Shown: positions 34,251 to 43,938 of the stretch, in pieces
Layout of the letters: each line of letters begins with the position of its first letter
How positions within the stretch are numbered: position 1 is the first letter of the stretch
NCBI GenBank assembly: GCA_026119935.1
Contig: JALRMH010000055.1
Location: forward strand, 196,549-260,548
Reading direction: 5' to 3'
Length of the DNA stretch: 64,000 bases
From: Endothia cerciana
Lineage: Eukaryota > Ascomycota > Sordariomycetes > Diaporthales > Cryphonectriaceae
Made by a program: the position numbers and the translations under genes
Notes under the pieces: generated by a model
Seen by the model: only the letters and a program-made list of their open reading frames with translations
What the model was told of the DNA's origin: nothing
Database searches by the model: none

Positions 34251-35603
34251 ATGTCAGCCGAGAATTGGATATGGCGGCCCGATGCTTTGGGGTCAGCCAC
34301 TTTGGTTGTGACAATCACCTTGAATGTTCTGTGCATTCTAATCGTTATAATGCGGTCTTGGACTCGGTTTCAGTCGGGAAAATACGCCCTAGATGACGGC
34401 CTCATGGCTATAGCTGTGGTGCTCTTCACTGCTTGCTGCATATTCACCGCTATGGGTGTGTACACCGGGCTAGGAACCGCTGACGCACGTCTGGAAACGT
34501 GGAACCAGTCTGCCACTACCAAGGTGAGCCGTAAGTGGTTGTAGCGCCTGAAGGCTGCGCTAACCGGTCGAGCCCTCAGAACATCGTTTTTTTCCAAATG
34601 ACATACGCATTGAGCCTGCCGTTCATCAAGTCTTCCATATGTCTGACCATGCTGAGAATTATCACCGATAAACCTCTCCGGATTGTCATCTGGGTCTGCA
34701 TGGGAGCATCCATAGCCAGTGCGAGTAAGCAGGGAGCCGAGTCCCCAATTCTTTCACGTCGTTACCTAGCCTCTGGAGATATCCTTTGAGGCATCCTGTC
34801 GCCTGGATCCGTCGGAAAGTCCTTGATAGCTAACTTGAGTTGCTACAGTGATTGGCTTCGTCGCCGTCGTGGCTCTTTGTCAGCCTCTGGCCTACTACTG
34901 GGATACTTCGATTCAAGGAGGATGGTGTGCCTCGGTTCAGATCATCACGGGAATCTCCTACCTGATCTCAGTGATGGCGATTATTACCGACTGGACCTGC
35001 TCCCTGGTCCCATGTTTCGTCGTCTGGAATCTTCAGATGAAGAGTCGACTCAAGCTGTCGGTCTGTGCTGTCCTCGCCCTGGGAATCATTGCGAGTGCTG
35101 CGACGGTTATCCGGCTACCTTATCTGAGATACTACAACATTGTGACAAACTATTACTGTACGTGCCTCCTCAAATGCAACCCTGCCTGGGTGCTCAGAGT
35201 TGAACCCTTGCTGACGCCTGATCTCTCATTAGATAATGTCTGTAACATTGTTATCTGGTCCATCGTCGAATGTGGTGTGGGTATCCTGGCCGGCTCTCTG
35301 CCTTCGCTTCGCTCATTGCTCAAATCGTGGATCGACAAGTCTTCGAGAGGCGACTCATACAGAAATACCCCTGGCTCCTACGCGATGAACGGAACAGCAT
35401 CCAACAAGAAGTTGAGGGGCGAGAGTATCAAAATGGGCTATATGACGCCTAAGGGGAGGGGAAACACAACTACCGTCTCGGCTTCCCAACGGGGTCAGGG
35501 TAATTGGATAGAGCTGGATGACGACAGCAGCCAGAAGCACATTATCCACCGGACCGTGCACGTCTCGGTCGACGTCTCGGAGAACAAGAGCGTCCAGGGC
35601 TGA
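34251..35603 (+). CDS. Seven-helix rhodopsin-domain membrane protein (Pth11-like), 365 aa
   Basis: Four exons: 34251-34523, 34580-34724, 34849-35157 and 35233-35603, with introns 56, 124 and 75 bp (donors GTGAGC, GTAAGC, GTACGT). Seven hydrophobic helices are visible: near residues 15-37, 50-72, 95-117, 128-150, 165-190, 205-228 and 250-272. The conserved RxWTRF loop after helix 1 and the DD pair before helix 2 are both hallmarks of the fungal rhodopsin-domain (SAT4/PF20684) family. YYWD and a Trp/Cys pair follow. The C-terminal ~100 residues are a soluble Ser/Thr/Lys-rich cytosolic tail. No CFEM domain precedes the helices. Family members include Pth11-type receptors, but most have no proven ligand. 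Intact. Confidence 0.9.
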
Positions 35604-36247
35604 AAGGAAGCTCCTGTATCATAGTGAATTTGTATAATTTATTGCTGCAGAGCAGCTCAGGATGGTGGGCAACATCCGCTTCGTGTGTCTTCTTCAAGCC
35701 AGGACACCATGTTTTATACCACCTTAGTTAGCCCCAACTAATATATATATATAGCCCACCGACTACTATCCAAGTTCCAGAAGTCTCTTCGGCCCAAGGC
35801 GACGATCCAGCCCCACCCAGTACTGATAACAAAGGCACCGCCACTTGACCTCTCCCGTTGTCCCAGCCTTCTGTTAATAGATCTTACCTCACAATACAAT
35901 ACCTATCTTATGGCATAGAACTTACGGCCTACCTAGGCAGAAGCTAGTATAATGGACAATTCTTAATAGATATAGTTTATAATCAATTGTTCAGCTGTAT
36001 ATTTACCTGATTATCGCATACGAGGTACAGAGTATTGATTCGACGGCTAGACGAAACTATAACGAAAATCGAATTCCAACCCCTGCATCCGTATAGACCA
36101 GCCTCGCGACCTTGGTACCCACCAATCCACAAACGCTTAACGAACCCCGTCTGCCCTTGCAATCTGATCGTCTGACTGATTCTCATTTACCTTCTTCAGA
36201 TAGCTATCGAACTTCCCTGATACGTTAATGACATGTCTGAGATGCTC
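35604..36247. other. Intergenic, AT-leaning
   Basis: 3' flank of the receptor-like gene. A (TA)n run lies at about 35741-35753. No gene seen. Confidence 0.5.
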
Positions 36248-36724
36248 TTAGGTCATGGTCTGTCTGCGGAACTTGGCTGGCTGTCGTGCCGTAATGATGT
36301 TGCAGATTTGTCGGCCGTTAAGATCGGGCCTGGACAGTTCTTCAATATAATCGAGTATTCCGTGGACATCGATAGCAGGCAAGACAATCTCGCTATTGGA
36401 TGGTCCAGTGCTTGCATCGGGCGACGATCCAGCCTTTTCCCCTTTCTCATCGCGATGATCATTTCCTTCCAGGGTAGGGATTCGTGTAATAAAGTTCCTC
36501 CATATCTTGCGGCGCTGTCCGGTTGTCAAGTTCCCGTAATGTAGGGAGAGCAAGATACGTGACTTGAATGCCTCATCAAAGGTGCCAACTCGATTTGTTG
36601 TCAACATGAGAATCCCTTCGTAGTACTCAAGTATGCGGAGGAACACTGAGACGAGGGCATTTCGTTCGAGGTTATCGAGGCTGCGTTGCTCGAGAAAGAC
36701 TTCAGCTTCATCAATAAGTTGCCG
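36248..36724 (-). pseudogene. 3' fragment of AAA+ ATPase gene, truncated by transposon
   Basis: The fragment begins abruptly at LIDEAEVFLEQR (Walker B, 36724). It runs through sensor 1 (LMLTTN), the arginine-finger segment FKSRI and the small C-terminal domain (LNGRQICNII) to a stop at 36248. The Walker A half and the N-terminal region are absent. Immediately upstream lie repeated gggtgggcg units and a pogo-type transposase relic. The sequence belongs to the same broad fungal AAA+ family as the intact gene at 43.9-46.4 kb (shared VFLR-ILEYYEG and NGRQI motifs) but is not identical to it, so it is probably a diverged paralogue. Confidence 0.75.
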
Positions 36725-37064
36725 GGGATAGTTTTCGCCCACCCGTAGTTTCCGCCCACCCCGGCCAGCCACGCCACGCACACAGATATATATATATATA
36801 TATATTGACTGTTTTCCTATTCTATTCACCCACTATGATGCAATCCTCTTCATTAGTAGGTAATTCGACATCGCTCTTTCTTTCTTGAGTAATTGAAAGC
36901 CTTTGCTGGTTTTCGCGGGCTGTTTTATGTGGTGTTGCTCCTTCTAAACGATCTCGGAGAGTGGTCCTTGGGATGCCCTATTCTCTCGAGGCTTTCTGTC
37001 GAGAGATGCCTTTTCTGACAGCCTCGACAGCCTGAGCTAGCTCAGATTCGGTATATAGCTTCAT
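36725..37064 (-). mobile_element. pogo/Fot1-type transposon relic (N-terminal transposase domain)
   Basis: Reading the minus strand from the ATG at 37064 gives an HTH_psq/CENP-B-type DNA-binding start (YTESELAQAVEAVRKG, later GIPRTTLRDRL). One TAG interrupts it where the family has Tyr, and it ends at a stop at 36822. The catalytic DDE part is missing. Between it and the AAA+ fragment lie two near-identical gggtgggcg(g/a)aaact units (about 36736-36768), which look like transposon terminal or subterminal repeats, and a (TA)n run. The element appears to have entered the AAA+ gene just upstream of Walker B and then been deleted internally. Confidence 0.65.
36785..36805. repeat. (TA)n microsatellite
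   Basis: About ten TA dinucleotides inside the transposon relic. Confidence 0.9.
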
Positions 37065-37325
37065 GATAGTCGTATGAGGGTTTCCTGAAAAGATGAAATT
37101 ATTCGGAGTACAATTGACTGAGAAAAAGCTATCAAACTAAACGGGGGTGTGGATCGCAAATCACTTTCAATTTTTGTGTGCCAGAAATCGCAGTGAATAT
37201 CCACGGGCCAGATTGATGATCAGAGGTGGCGCCGCAAACAGAATATAGTCTGAGGTTCGTTCCCATGATGTTGATTCGACTCGATTTTCTCGATCTCGGC
37301 TCATTAGCACTGACGACACAACAGT

Positions 37326-38290
37326 ATGCTGGACGATGCGTATGAAGAGGCGAGGCTTCGATTTTCGATGTCCTGCAAGAATGAGAGCCAGAGCTTCGGC
37401 CTGGTCTACTCGGAAGATACTTTGGAAGATCTGTAAGAGGCTCTGGTCAAGTCCAAGGCATCCTATGAGTTTCGAAAAGCAAACTCGAAGATTGTTCATT
37501 GACTAGGCAGCTTCTCTGAAAAAATCAAACACTATAAGGGCGTCCTCGACATGATTGTCCAACAGCATCCGGCCATTGCGTCATTGGTATGGGGAAGCAT
37601 GAAGTTTCTGCTGTTGGTAAGAGAGCCATCCAGACATACGTTCTCACCAAAAGTTCACACAGGAAAACTAGGGCGCGATCAACCACGCGAAGACGGTTAA
37701 GTCGCTAGCAAAAGCCCTGTCCCAATTCGGGGACACCCTACCACAAGCAGATGTGCTTTCTCGTCTGCACTCGACCCCGAGAATGATAGCCGAGATGGTC
37801 GGATACGTCTTGAAGTTTCTAGTGCGTGCTCACAAGTAGTACTTTGAAGGACGCGTGAAACATTTCATCCACAGCTTTACCCAGCCTTTCGAATTTCGGT
37901 ACGACGACATCCTGAGGCAAATCAAGTACAGCTATACACTGGTGCGAGATCTGGCCAACAGCGATCACCTGGTCGAGTCTCGACATCATCATGATACCGT
38001 GCAACACACGAGTCAGAGTGACAATTGATATCGCACAAATTTTGTCCCAGTTGAGAGAGATGAGGACAGAGATGTACACCGTGCCTGCCAACGTCGCGAC
38101 ACTCGATGCTAAACTGGATCAGATTGTGACCACAACAATTGATATTAACAACCGACTCTCCACCGTGCAATTCGCTTAGGTGATGCTATCCCCCTCCGAC
38201 AACAGTGTGTTGGACCTTCTGATAGTCTTCGATCATCTCTCAGTCATGCGCAATATTTCATCGCATAGAGCCTTCTGCAAGGCAGCAATA
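37326..38290 (+). pseudogene. Mutated STAND-type (DUF7708-like) gene
   Basis: From the ATG at 37326 the plus strand reads as the N-terminal helical domain of a fungal STAND protein (DYEEARLRF-like start, IVQQHPAIASLVWGSMKFLLL). An intron follows (GTAAGA...CACAG), then KTVKSLAKALSQFGD and RVKHFIHSFTQPFEFRYDDI. Substitution-type stops interrupt it: TAA 37434, TGA 37500, TAG 37669, TAG 37837 (where HKWY is expected) and TAG 38177. CAA-to-TAA, CAG-to-TAG and TGG-to-TAG are all RIP-type transitions. The later part (37991-38179) is a coiled-coil-like segment in another frame. No NACHT P-loop remains. It sits divergent to the AAA+ fragment, the same arrangement as the intact pair at 41.3-46.4 kb. 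Confidence 0.6.
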
Positions 38291-38751
38291 GTACGTCGTA
38301 TAAATTGTTAGAAGAGAAAAGGTTACCATGCATCAATGCCCTCGGTGCTGCATATCAGACCTACGATTCGAAATCCGGCTGGAGAAGTTTGGGACTATAG
38401 AATATCGAACTGGTGAGGGTTTAGCTACGGCCCCCCTTTTCACCCACTCGCGAGAGAGTCTTGTAAATTTGAATAAGTAGATTGAAAAAGGTTTATAAAA
38501 GTGCAAGTGAATAGTGTTAATTGATTTCATAAATAACTAATATTAAAGTATTAGTTTTCAACACTGTATTCAATTAATTATAGTTTAGGAAAATGGATCT
38601 TACACTTTTCCCTGTTGCACGGGACTGCATATGCAAACGAGTGGGCCCCTTGCTCGGTATGAGCTGTACAACGCCCTGCCCCGCGTCAACCCACCTGAGC
38701 CTCATCATTGACCTGTTCCCCGGTGCCAAGTCTACAATCATTGAGGTCAAG
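38291..38751. other. AT-rich spacer and HET promoter
   Basis: An AT-rich patch (about 38450-38590) precedes the HET gene. The frame is open upstream of 38752 but lacks family features, so I treat it as leader. Confidence 0.5.
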
Positions 38752-41178
38752 ATGTTCTGCCCAATTTGTGTCGACCTAGGTGGCGCGCAGAAACCCTCCT
38801 GGTTCCAATTCCAATACCCCCTTATCGACCTTGAAGAGAATGCCCGCAAGAAAAGGATTACGCAATGTGGTATGTGCGCGCTGCTGAGGGAGAGCCTGGT
38901 TACTCTCCTAGGTAAGAATGTGTCTGTGTTCTATGAAGCATTGATCTTGGATGGGGGAAACGATATGGGCGGTGGTGTCGCTATTCCCGTCAGGAGAGGC
39001 GCGCTGTTGCCGAGGGAATCTCATCATAGGTGGGCGAAAGGTGTTAGCTGAGGTGGTGCGTGTCTGTCGGCTGACTCGTCTTGATAGAGTGGCTAGGAAG
39101 CTTGCGCTGGAGTTCTCGGCAGATGGTAAGCTTTGGGATCTGAATCTCTACGCCAGCTACACTCTTGCACCCTTGAAACTCTCTCGCCTGGTCCTCATGC
39201 TCCTCATTATTTAGCGCAGGCGCTCGCTGATGGACTGTAATAGGCACCCACCCCTTCTATGGCGACAATGACAGCCACAGCCACGCTCGTCTTGTCTCTA
39301 GCGATGCCTTATCACCAGACTCCCTCACCGTGATCAAAGCCTGGACGACAACATGCAACCCGCAATCCCATCAGGCTTGTTTCCCAGACCTCACTGGGGT
39401 CCCAGGACCTACGCGGCTCATAGCCGTCGGGAGGCAGGACAGTGACGTGCGACTTGTCGAGACTGCCTCGATCCGGGGGTCTGGAGATGATTTGCACTAT
39501 GTGGCGCTAAGTCACTGCTGGGGCGGTTCGTGTCCGCTGACGACGGTCTCGGGCAACTTCCAGGATTACTTGGTCCGTCTGCCGTGGGAGAAGTTACCGC
39601 AGACCTTTCGCGATGCGATGCATGCGACGAGAGCGCTAGGCGTGGGATACGTGTGGATCGATTCTCTGTGCATCATCCAGGACTCCAAAGAGGACTGGGC
39701 CGCCGAGTCCGTCAAGATGGCCGGCATCTACGAGCGCGCAGACATCACCATCTCTGCGGACGCCGCGGTGGACTGCCACTCGGGCTTCGCGGACCAGCCT
39801 GCACGCAAGCCCGCACCGTCAGTGGTCCTCGACTATGGCTTCTCAGACTCGGAGAAGTTATATGAAGGAAAAATGTTCCTCCGCGAGACAGGCCTCCCTT
39901 ACGACCGCGGGACCATGCACGGCTGGGAGTCTGAGAGACTCATCTCTCCTCTCCGGCCACTCGATGCAACCTTTCCCGATGGGCAGGGACCTGAATGTCT
40001 CCTTCCGCCTAAGAACGACTGGACTCTTAGTAGGTGTTTTCTGACGATACTTCAGTTTGAGGGCGGATCTGTACGGAGGTATAATCGGATGGGGTCGTTG
40101 TCTTTTGCATAATCTTTCTTCTGTTCTGGGATATATGGTTCTAGTATAGCATGCTGACAGATGAGAAACAGATACCCGCTCTAAGCTCTCGACCCGTGGG
40201 TGGGTCTTCCAAGAGCGTATGATGTCCCGCCGCTCTCTGCAGTTCGGCACCTCCGAGACAGGCTGGGAATGTCGGACCTCCCTGATATGCGAATGCATGC
40301 CTCACATGAGGCAACCAATGCAGAAAGGCGCCGACGTGCAGAGATCGTGGAGCGCGATTGTCGAAACCTTCTCGAGGCTGGACCTGACGTTTGCAAGCGA
40401 CCGCCTGCCCGCCCTTGCAGGGCTGGCTGCTAGACATGTGCGGTTGGGAGAAAGGGATGGTGCCTATATTGCTGGGCTATGGGAGAAGAGTATAACCCAG
40501 GACCTGCACTGGTGCCGGGCGAAGAGGGACATGGCCTTCAATGTTGAACTGCCAGCGCCGAGGGGATGTTTTGAGACGTACTATGCGCCTACATGGTCGT
40601 GGGCAAGCTCGACTGTCGCATTATCGCACTGGAATGTGCGGAAGTCATATATGGATATGTTCGAGGTGCAGGAGTTCGCCTTTGAGCTGCAGGTCCCGCC
40701 CAATCGCTTCGGCCCTGTGAAGGAGGGCGCGCATGTGAGAGTAAGGGGATATTTGACCAAGGCGCGGCTAGGTGATGAGCTTGAAAAGGAGGAGTCAGCG
40801 TTTACTGCTGATGGGGTAGAGTTGTGGTCGGAGACGAGGAAGTACGTGATGGGAGATGAGCCGGATATCAGACTTGTACCCTGGGCCGGCGAACAGCAGG
40901 AAAGCGGCTGGCCGGACGTCCACGCCATTCTCGATATTCCGAGCGAGCTTGACGATACGGATCAAGCGTTTTACATTCTACTGATGTCGATTGGTAAGGT
41001 GAGAGAGGATTCATCGCAGCTTGTGGTGGCCTGCCTGTTGCTGCAGGAGGATGGGTCGAGAGCCCGCGATCAAGATGCCTGCTTTGTAAGGCGTGGTTTT
41101 GGGCTGAGTTTCTTTGATGAGAATCTGGTCAACCCCTGGCAGTCATATCATGAGCTTAGAGAAGTCAAGATCTTTTGA
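38752..41178 (+). CDS. HET-domain protein, intact (702 aa)
   Basis: Four exons: 38752-39029, 39088-39125, 39244-40029 and 40172-41178. The introns are 58, 118 and 142 bp (donors GTGGGC, GTAAGC, GTAGGT), and the splice phases agree throughout. The start MFCPIC carries the paired cysteines usual in HET proteins, followed by a CGMC pair. The HET domain runs from YVALSHCWGG (about residue 180) through GVGYVWIDSLCIIQD and DWAAES to STRGWVFQERMMS after the third intron. A Trp/Ser-rich TWSWAS motif and a C-terminal beta-rich region follow. Known role of the domain: triggers incompatibility-type cell death when activated. It is transcribed convergently with the STAND gene, 121 bp apart. No lesions seen. 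Confidence 0.88.
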
Positions 41179-41299
41179 TTGCGATTATTCCTTAACTTCT
41201 TCATTGAATAGACTTTAAGATCCCAATGTAAAGCAATATGAATGCTTGATCAGCTCCGAGAAAAGTTTCTCTCGATTAAACTCAACTCTCGTCATCCTT

Positions 41300-43193
41300 C
41301 TATCTGTGAGTTTTCTGGCCGTACGTCTGAAGCCACTCCGGGCCTCTTCGTAAGGTTGGCACAGCAAGTGCTGAAAGCCGTGCCGTTGTGACCATAACTT
41401 GCACCCTGGCACACTGGCGGCTCAAGCCTTGTAATCGTGGTATAAGGCCATCGAGAACACTAAAGCCCTCCTCTGATACGCACAAATCCAGCCTGTCTAT
41501 CAGGATAAGCACCGCCCGGTTTCGCAGCTCGGGTGCCTCTTCCATGAGACGTAATGTAGTTTCGAGTAGCTTCCACGCCAGCAGAGCAGACCCCGGCCTC
41601 GTCTCCGAGCCTATCTTGCGGAATGTAGCGAGAGACAGCCGGCGCAGATTCCTCATGGCGATAGTAGGGTGCATGTCCAGTAGCTGGGCCACCAAGCCCT
41701 TAATGAGCAGGGTGGGACTATACCGTGGTCCCTGGCCCCGCTTACAGAAGATGTATGCTATATCGAAATTGCTAAAGTCCTGAAAATATGGGACGAGATC
41801 GACGCAGAGTGACGAGACCCACGATACATTGCGTCGCGAGACGTGGCCTGAGATCCATATTAATGGTCGGGAGCCCGCCGCCATATGCGCCTTTGTTGAG
41901 ACGGGCTCGGAAGTGTTCGAGGGCCACAGCGGTTTGAAATGCCGCTGCCAGCGATCGTTTGAAGACAGGAATTTTCGCTCCTTGTTGTTCAAGGCCATCT
42001 CCTCGGATGGCTCGTAGGGCAAGTCGAAGAGCTCTGTCCGGAGAGTCTGGATGTGAAGCTCAGCGTGGAATCTGGTGTGTTCGTGGACCTCGCGAAGCTG
42101 AATGCTCATGTTGGCGGGCACTGAGTTGCTCAGCAGGCTCAACTCTTTGTTTCCGGTCAGCATCAGGTATCCTTTGATATTCTTGCTATCTGAATTCGGA
42201 GCTCTGGGATACTTACGTTGCATTATCGTTGCTGTGTCCTGACCTACATTGCTGATCTTCTGGAGGGATGACAGGTTGATCATTACTTGAGCAAACTCCA
42301 TAACTCGTTTTACCTCGTCGTAGGCCTCCTTGACTCCCTTTAGGAGCCCCTGGAACTTGTCATTCCTACCTCCAAGATACATGACCATTTTGGCTGGACC
42401 GAAGATTTAGTATATACCGCAAAATGTGGACGGGAAAGAGTCCCAAGACGTACGGAGGATGCCGTGTTTCAGATATGACCCGGCGGAAACGATGAACGCC
42501 ATGATAGAGACGAAGAGCTTGTTGATCGCCTTGGACATAGGGGCCGACTTGATATTGTCCTGCAGTGCTCGCATTTCCCGCCCATAACCATCGATCTTGT
42601 CGAACATTGTAGTGATGTCGTCCGTCAGCTTACCAGCGCTCTCGTACGCCTTTGATGTATCAGTCGGTAAGTACTTCTGCAACAAATTGGTATGGGACAA
42701 ATCGGCAATGACTGACGGTGATGAAAAGCATAATGGCCTTCAGAGCAACTTCGTAATGCGTCTGAAAGGTCAGCTCGCTAGCGATAAACGATACCGATTC
42801 CAGCACTTTCATGCCACCTATCAACACTCTCAAAACAAGACTGAGTGCATTCTGGATCGAGGAGCTGATGGCTTTGGTAACGTAATGGACTTTCCGGGAG
42901 AACCGAGAGCGCTTCTCCTGTCTGTCCTCCCAGCGCCTCTCGGCTTGCCCCGCCTCGTCCTGTTTCGAATTTGCCTGCTCTTCTTTCTCTTGCGCTAGAC
43001 TTCCAATATATGTCACCAGCAACTCGATGTTCTGTCGTTGATCCTCGCGCTTGCTCGAGGGCCGATTGACGTTGTTGACCAGCTCTACCAGATCAGGATC
43101 ATGATTGCCATCCGGAATCTTGATTGTCAACCCAGAAGTATACTGATCGAGCGATTGGAGCTCACTGCCTATCACTGTTATCATGTAGGACAT
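41300..43193 (-). CDS. STAND-like protein with helical N-terminus and degenerate NACHT region (582 aa)
   Basis: Four exons: 42717-43193, 42454-42676, 42217-42393 and 41300-42171. The introns are 40, 60 and 45 bp; the first is short for a fungus and the third is in-frame but has a perfect GTAAGT. Residues 1-95 are charged and coiled-coil-like. Residues about 100-260 form the all-helical N-terminal (Goodbye/DUF7708-like) domain of fungal STAND proteins. Residues about 340-480 look like a NACHT fold: the strand RPLIWISGH stands where Walker A is expected, but the loop reads VSRRNVSW and has no GKS/T. A Walker B-like VLILIDRLD follows. The protein probably cannot bind ATP normally. It is divergent from the AAA+ gene (745 bp between starts). 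The exon structure is intact; the N-terminal start is uncertain. Confidence 0.65.
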
Positions 43194-43938
43194 CCACGAG
43201 CATATGCGAACAGGGCTACCAACGTGCTTTCTTCGAGCCCTACATCATCAAACCACTTTTCCAGTCCGTCCGCCGGACGACGTTCTGGTGTCGGTAGGTG
43301 CATGGATGAAACCCGCGTTGGGGCACCGCGTACGATTGCCGCAGATGTTCTGGTGAGTTTGTCTATTTTGGATTCAGCCGGTGGACAGCTTGGCAACTGA
43401 GGCTGGAGTCGTCCACGTTTCGAGTCCCAATAGATATGGTGGTGCAACTGCAGCCTCGAGGGGCCATCTGGTAGTAGTATTGAAGGAGGGGCTATCGGAT
43501 TCGCATTTCTCCGTGATTGTGAGGCTGGGCGCCTGCAAGCGATATGATTCCCTGGCTTCGGTCCCAGGAATTTTGTAAGCTGACATTGCATGTGCGAGAC
43601 CCGCCATAGTTTATGATGGGAGCCAATAGGCTGCATCCTCATCCATTTCAGCAGGAGAGATCCCATTTGTTGTGGTTACAGTAGTGCGCGACCAGAGCCT
43701 ATCTGGGCATTTGTGGGCCTTACAACCCGAGATGGATGCGATGCGGGTAAATTGATCAAGGATTCTATCAGCTGCGTTACATCACCGAGAGCTGAAAAAC
43801 AGAATTTTGAGTCCTGCGTCAAATTCATGAAGGTCGCATAAACCACATTCTACCGCTCTTCTGGGGTGAAGCCTTGCCACTGCAAAACTCACCGTTCCCA
43901 GCGTTCACTTGCTCGTGAAGAGTAAAAGCATAGACAAC
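43194..43938. promoter_or_regulatory. Shared upstream region of divergent STAND and AAA+ genes
   Basis: 745 bp between the two start codons, able to serve as a bidirectional promoter. Minus-strand frames at 43181-43666 and 43374-43607 look partly protein-like and could hold an upstream exon of the STAND gene, but I cannot join them cleanly. No operator-like repeat is evident. Confidence 0.4.
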
